From Chthoniobacterales bacterium (lineage in GTDB: Bacteria; Verrucomicrobiota; Verrucomicrobiae; Chthoniobacterales; UBA10450), in NCBI GenBank assembly GCA_003244125.1, contig QHBL01000186.1:1-10562 (forward strand): a DNA stretch of 10,562 nt, read 5' to 3'. Position 1 is the first letter of the stretch. Each line of letters begins with the position of its first letter. The notes under the pieces were generated by a model. That model was not told the DNA's origin. It did no database searches and saw only the letters and a program-made list of their open reading frames with translations. The position numbers and the translations under genes are program-made. Shown here one piece after another: positions 7,242 through 10,562 of the stretch.

Positions 7242-8255
7242 ATGAATGTGAGAAGTCTCGTTGTCGCTTTAGCCGTGAGTTGCTCGCTCGGGATCGCGAT
7301 GGCTCAACCGGGGCGGATGATGAAGGCGGTAGTAATCCATTCCTTTGGTGGGCCGGAAGTGCTGAAGTATGAGGATACGACACGACCGGAACCCACCGCG
7401 GACCAGGTGCTCATTCGAGTGATGGCTGCCGGGGTGAATCCGGTGGATGTGGGGATCCGCGAAGGACGCTTTAGCAGGGGAACTTTGCCGCTGATTCCGG
7501 GAATGGACGTGGCGGGAGTGATAGAAAAGGCCGGAGCGAAAGCCACGCGCTTCAAGAAAGGTGATGCGGTGTATGCCTATCTCAGTTTTCGAGAGCAGGG
7601 CGGTTATGCGCAGTTCGCTCTGGCGAAGCAAGATGAAGTCGCGTTAAAACCGACAGTCATTGATTTTCGAAGCGCGGCGGCGGTGCCTTTGGCGGCGACT
7701 ACGGCTTGGCAGGCGCTGGTGGATAAGGGGCAGCTTCGCGCCGGAGAAACTGTTCTCATTCACGGCGGCTCGGGTGGAGTAGGCAGCTTCGCCGTGCAGA
7801 TCGCGAAAGCTCGCGGCGCGAAAGTGATTGCGACGGCCTCGACTGCTAATCAGGACCTGTTGAAGAAGCTCGGGGTGGACGAAGCAATCGATTATACGAC
7901 GACGAACTTTGAAGATATCGTAAAAGATGTGGATGTGGTGCTCAATGCGGTGCGCGGCGACTCGCTGGCGCGCAGCTACGGCGTCGTTAAACGGGGCGGG
8001 ATTATCGTTTCGATTACCGCAGCGCCGGATCCCGCCGAACTGCAAAAACATGGTATTCGCGGCACCGACATGATGGCGCATCCCGACGGCAAAGTGCTGG
8101 CAGAGCTAAGTAAGCTGATTGAAACCGGGAAGCTCAAACCGGTGGTATCGGCTGTGCTGCCGCTATCCGAAGCGGCCAAGGCGCAAGAGCAGGTCGCTAC
8201 CACGCACACGCGCGGGAAGATTGTTCTGAAAGTAGCTAACGAGCCGCAGGAATAG
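7242..8255 (+). CDS. Zinc-free NADP-dependent quinone oxidoreductase (MDR), apparently exported
   Basis: Medium-chain dehydrogenase/reductase of the quinone oxidoreductase/zeta-crystallin group, which reduces quinones or activated carbonyls with NADPH. In the 337-residue protein the catalytic core begins at residue 27 (MKAVVIHSFGGPEVLKY). NPVDVGIREG (66-75) and PGMDVAG (86-92) are typical of the zinc-free group; the usual zinc-ligand cysteine and the four-cysteine loop are absent. The nucleotide motif is GGSGGVG (175-181). The oddity is the N-terminus: MNVR, a hydrophobic run, then AMA before Q22, which reads as a Sec signal peptide cut after residue 21; a lipobox-like AVSC (C14) is an alternative. 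A start at ATG 7317 or 7320 would give a normal cytosolic enzyme, but the signal-like stretch is in frame and well formed. No ribosome site is clear. It lies 41 bases after the tRNA and ends directly against the next gene. Confidence 0.9.
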   Translation: MNVRSLVVALAVSCSLGIAMAQPGRMMKAVVIHSFGGPEVLKYEDTTRPEPTADQVLIRVMAAGVNPVDVGIREGRFSRGTLPLIPGMDVAGVIEKAGAKATRFKKGDAVYAYLSFREQGGYAQFALAKQDEVALKPTVIDFRSAAAVPLAATTAWQALVDKGQLRAGETVLIHGGSGGVGSFAVQIAKARGAKVIATASTANQDLLKKLGVDEAIDYTTTNFEDIVKDVDVVLNAVRGDSLARSYGVVKRGGIIVSITAAPDPAELQKHGIRGTDMMAHPDGKVLAELSKLIETGKLKPVVSAVLPLSEAAKAQEQVATTHTRGKIVLKVANEPQE

Positions 8256-9446
8256 TTAACGGCCGTCGCCGTTACTTCCGGGCTTCAACACGACCTTGAC
8301 ACACTCATCTTCCTTGTTGCAAAAGATGTCGTAGCCTTTCGGCGCATCTTCGAGCGAGAGGTGATGGGTGATGATGTAGCTTGGATCGATCTCCCGTCGC
8401 TCGATTCGCTGAAGCAGCGGCCGGAGGTAGCGGTGGACGTGTGTCTGACCGCTTTTGACGGTCAAAGCTTTGTTGACCACTGCGCCCATGGGGAACTTAT
8501 CCAGGAGTCCACCATAAACACCGGGAACGGAAACGGTACCGCCTTTACGGCAGGCCAGGATCGCTTCGCGCAACGCGATAGGCCGTTCCGTCTCCGACAT
8601 GACCGCCTGCTTTAGCCGATCGTAGAGATAAACAGGACCGTGCGTGTGACCTTCCATGCCGACAGCATCGATACATGCGTCCGGCCCGCGCCCGCCGGTC
8701 ATCTCGTTTAGCACATCAGATATGTTTACTTCTTCGTAGTTAAGAGTCTCAGCCCTGGCGTTCTCCCTAGCGAGACGGAGACGCTCGGGAAAACGATCGA
8801 TGGCGATGACGCGCTCAGCCCCGAGGAGATAAGCGCTGTTGATCGCGAATAAGCCAACCGGACCGCAACCCCACACCGCGACGGTGTCGCCGGGCTGGAT
8901 GTTGCAATTCTCCGCGGCCATGTAGCCAGTCGGGAAGATATCCGAGAGAAAGAGCACCTGATCGTCAGTTAAGTCGCTTTCGATCTTGACTGGGCCCACG
9001 TCGGCAAAAGGGATCCGCGCATACTCGGCCTGACCGCCGGCGAAACCGCCGAGCAAGTGCGAGTAACCAAAGATGCCACAGGGCGAGTGACCATAGAACT
9101 TCTCCGCCATGGCGGCGTTTGGATTGGAATTTTCGCAGCAGGAGAAGAGTCCGCGCTGACAGAAGAAGCAATCGCCGCAGGCAATCGGAAACGGCACGAC
9201 CACGCGATCTCCTGCCTTAAGGTTCTGCACCTCGCTGCCGACTTCGACAATTTCGCCCATGAACTCGTGGCCGAGAATGTCGCCCTTCTCCATCGACGGG
9301 ATGAAGCCATTGTAGAGATGCAAATCCGAGCCGCAGATAGCCGTCGAGGTGATCCGGATAATGGCGTCGCGCGGATTGAGAAGTTTGGGGTCAGGCACAT
9401 CTTCTACCCGGATGTCGCGCTTATCGTACCAACATGCTGCTTTCAT
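8256..9446 (-). CDS. Zinc-dependent alcohol dehydrogenase, formaldehyde-dehydrogenase-like
   Basis: Zinc- and NAD-dependent medium-chain dehydrogenase of the glutathione-independent formaldehyde dehydrogenase-like branch (PDH/FDH-like MDR), probably oxidising an alcohol or aldehyde in the cytosol; the substrate is not certain. In the 396-residue protein the catalytic zinc ligands are C38 (ICGSD), H60-E61 (GHE) and probably D169 in DIFPTGY. The structural zinc loop is C90, C93, C96 and C104. The Rossmann motif is GCGPVG (193-198), with D217 at the end of the second strand favouring NAD over NADP. The insertion around 265-300 ([17 protein letters not shown]) and the length fit the FDH-like branch rather than short alcohol dehydrogenases. 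It lies 33 bases after the SRPBCC gene and is probably co-transcribed with it. There is no Shine-Dalgarno, only repeat sequence, before the ATG. Its stop codon directly abuts the stop of the convergent oxidoreductase. Confidence 0.93.
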   Translation of the reverse strand: MKAACWYDKRDIRVEDVPDPKLLNPRDAIIRITSTAICGSDLHLYNGFIPSMEKGDILGHEFMGEIVEVGSEVQNLKAGDRVVVPFPIACGDCFFCQRGLFSCCENSNPNAAMAEKFYGHSPCGIFGYSHLLGGFAGGQAEYARIPFADVGPVKIESDLTDDQVLFLSDIFPTGYMAAENCNIQPGDTVAVWGCGPVGLFAINSAYLLGAERVIAIDRFPERLRLARENARAETLNYEEVNISDVLNEMTGGRGPDACIDAVGMEGHTHGPVYLYDRLKQAVMSETERPIALREAILACRKGGTVSVPGVYGGLLDKFPMGAVVNKALTVKSGQTHVHRYLRPLLQRIERREIDPSYIITHHLSLEDAPKGYDIFCNKEDECVKVVLKPGSNGDGR

Positions 9447-9449
9447 AGT

Positions 9450-9482
9450 CGTTAGCTGTTTCTCGTTAACTTGTTCTCGTTA
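9450..9482. repeat. Imperfect 14-bp tandem repeat, about 2.5 copies
   Basis: The spacer between the SRPBCC and alcohol dehydrogenase genes contains CGTTA at 9450, 9464 and 9478, exactly 14 bases apart. The first two full units, CGTTAGCTGTTTCT and CGTTAACTTGTTCT, agree at 11 of 14 positions, and the third unit is cut short by the SRPBCC coding end. On the transcribed (minus) strand this reads TAACG three times, the first TAA being the SRPBCC stop codon. It occupies the place where a ribosome site for the dehydrogenase would be expected. Function is unknown; chance is possible at this length. Confidence 0.55.
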
Positions 9483-10391
9483 GCCGCGGGTGGTTCCGGC
9501 ATCGTAGAGCGGTGAAGTGCTGCTCGGCCGTCCAGCCGGTTGTCCGTCCGTGCTCGTGATCTGCCCCGTCTCCATGATTTGCTTGAAGCGGTAGAGATCG
9601 ACCTGGATTTCCTGCTCGGCGGCCCGCCCCATCATTTTGGCAATGGTCTGACCGATGTTTCCGGCTGGCGGCGTGTAGGTGATGCTCACGCGCACCATCG
9701 TGCCGCGTCGACCTGACGCCGGTTCGAAGCGGACGGAGCCGTAGTTCTCTACATCCGCGCCCGGGAGCGATTGCCAGGCGATGAGCTCGTCCGGCCGGTC
9801 GCCAGTGATCTCGGCGTCCCATTCCACACGCGCGCCGCCTGGGCCGATCGCCGTCCAGTGCGAGCGATTCTCACCGGTGATGCGGACGGACTCGATGTTG
9901 CGCATGACGCGCGGAAGATTTTCCAGCTTGCGCCAAAAAGCATAGAGCTGTTGCGGCGGCCGATCCACGGTAATGACTTTGCGCACATGCACGTCGCGGT
10001 CGGCCACGGCATCGCGGCTGTGCTGAATGGCGCAGTAAATATCGAGCGCGGTGACGCCCAGCACAGCGGCGCCCGCGGCATCGACGCGGTTTTCGTCAGC
10101 ATCATTCGACAAACGCGCGGCGCCAAGCAGGGCCAGATCCATGGCGTCGCCAGCCACGCGCGACCAAAGCCAGCCAGCGGTTCCGCGTTTGTTAAGAATG
10201 CCGAGGCCGCTGGTGATTTCGCGAAGCCCCAGCGCCGGCAGTAAGAGCGACCTGGGCTTAAAGCCGATGAGCCGGGAAAGTGCACGCGGAGCGAGAATTT
10301 CCGCCGCTCCCAGAGCGATGCTGAACCAGCCAAGGCCGGTCGCCAGTTTATCCAGATTCTGCGACGATAGTGAAAAAGAGTTGTTGTTCAT
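9480..10391 (-). CDS. Membrane-anchored SRPBCC (cyclase/dehydrase, COG5637-like) protein
   Basis: Two-part protein of 303 residues. The N-terminal part (about 10-125) is hydrophobic, with three to four likely membrane helices (for example GLGWFSIALGAAEIL, LPALGLREITSGLGIL, and AAGAAVLGVTALDIY), resembling the small DUF4267-like membrane domain. The C-terminal part (about 132-278) is an SRPBCC/START-like fold: the entry strand VHVRKVITVDRPPQQLYAFW, the helix LENLPRVMRNIESV, the strand pair WTAIGPGGARVEWDAEI, and the long final helix ending in LYRFKQIMETGQI. Such domains bind hydrophobic ligands in a deep pocket; no ligand can be named here. The architecture matches COG5637 proteins annotated as cyclase/dehydrase or uncharacterised membrane protein. 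The last 25 residues are polar and probably disordered. It precedes the FDH-like dehydrogenase on the same strand and diverges from the ORF at the right edge. Confidence 0.87.
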   Translation of the reverse strand: MNNNSFSLSSQNLDKLATGLGWFSIALGAAEILAPRALSRLIGFKPRSLLLPALGLREITSGLGILNKRGTAGWLWSRVAGDAMDLALLGAARLSNDADENRVDAAGAAVLGVTALDIYCAIQHSRDAVADRDVHVRKVITVDRPPQQLYAFWRKLENLPRVMRNIESVRITGENRSHWTAIGPGGARVEWDAEITGDRPDELIAWQSLPGADVENYGSVRFEPASGRRGTMVRVSITYTPPAGNIGQTIAKMMGRAAEQEIQVDLYRFKQIMETGQITSTDGQPAGRPSSTSPLYDAGTTRG

Positions 10392-10477
10392 TTGTCCGCG
10401 AAGTTGCCGCGCGGAGAGCGCGCGTTCCTATCTTTCGCCGCCGCGCGCGGAAATGCGCTCACCGAAATTTAGAGCAA

Positions 10478-10562
10478 ATGGACCGACCAGTTCAGATTGA
10501 ACTGCAAGCGCGCGGTGGCTATTTTCAGGCAGTGAACTGGGAAGCGATCAATGCCGTGGCGC
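10478..10562 (+). CDS. Start of an unidentified gene, cut by the window edge
   Basis: An ATG at 10478 opens a frame without stops to the end of the window (28 codons; MDRPVQIELQARGGYF and on). AGAG six bases upstream could be a weak ribosome site. The reading frame is divergent from the SRPBCC gene and 86 bases from it, a reasonable layout for a real gene. The product cannot be recognised from so little sequence, and the call rests only on the open frame and position. Confidence 0.4.
   Translation, partial: MDRPVQIELQARGGYFQAVNWEAINAVA

Noticed and set aside
7093..7383. 96-codon minus-strand frame spanning the tRNA
   Set aside because: It crosses the tRNA gene and the start of the oxidoreductase, and its sequence shows no domain.
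8257..8274. Hairpin TAACGGC-CGTC-GCCGTTA at the junction of the two dehydrogenase genes
   Set aside because: The stem is 7 bp with a 4-base loop but no T-tract follows on either strand, and it consists mostly of the last codons of the minus-strand gene; not called as a terminator.
1380..8275. Similar TAACGGCCG strings at the gene ends near 1390 and 8257
   Set aside because: Both come from the end-of-gene codons of unrelated proteins (GRY-stop and GR-stop); too short and too rare here to call a repeat family.
8969..9455. Overlapping open frames on both strands within the alcohol dehydrogenase gene
   Set aside because: The dehydrogenase frame carries complete zinc and NAD motifs; the others are out-of-frame readings in GC-rich DNA.
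10407..10450. GC-rich palindromes CCGCGCGG and CCGCGCGCGG between the SRPBCC gene and the right-edge ORF
   Set aside because: Self-complementary GC runs are expected in GC-rich spacers; no known operator is matched and no promoter boxes could be assigned nearby.
9771..10500. Open frames of 149-157 codons on the plus strand over the SRPBCC gene
   Set aside because: They are antisense to a coherent SRPBCC fold and have no recognisable protein features.

Overview
This is a gene-dense bacterial chromosomal window with moderately high GC. It carries nine complete or near-complete protein genes, one tRNA-Leu gene, and a probable gene start cut off by the right edge. No phage, IS element, CRISPR array or plasmid gene was seen. 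Only one gene (rfbB) has a clear Shine-Dalgarno sequence, and three convergent gene pairs meet tail to tail with almost no spacer. Together with the Agl23-like membrane protein and the COG5637-like membrane cyclase, this is compatible with a soil Verrucomicrobiota or Acidobacteriota type genome. That placement is a weak guess from gene style, not a demonstrated assignment.

Left part (1-5776): an SLC7/LAT-like amino acid permease (+) runs tail to tail into rfbB (-), dTDP-glucose 4,6-dehydratase, with the two stop codons sharing a CTAG. Diverging from rfbB are two consecutive integral-membrane genes (+). The first resembles the TIGR03663/Agl23 family of GT-C-like proteins. The second is a 588-residue polytopic protein with GT-C-like features but no family I can name. 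RmlB makes a nucleotide-activated deoxysugar precursor and GT-C-type proteins transfer lipid-linked sugars outside the membrane, so this segment plausibly contributes to surface glycan or glycoprotein assembly. That link is inference from proximity only.

Middle (5782-7200): a minus-strand pair, a PHP-domain metal-dependent phosphoesterase followed by a small lipoprotein with an NTF2-like look. Diverging from it is a tRNA-Leu(GAG) gene whose full cloverleaf can be drawn.

Right part (7242-10562): a zinc-free medium-chain quinone oxidoreductase (+) carries what looks like a Sec signal peptide, which is unusual for a Rossmann-fold NADPH enzyme. It meets, with zero spacing, a zinc-dependent formaldehyde-dehydrogenase-like alcohol dehydrogenase (-). 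That gene lies directly downstream of a membrane-anchored SRPBCC (cyclase/dehydrase) gene. The short junction between these two holds an imperfect 14-bp tandem repeat. A divergent ORF starts near 10478 and leaves the window.

No clear novel defence or mobile system was seen. The items most worth a second look are the exported oxidoreductase, the unassigned GT-C-like partner, and the junction repeat.
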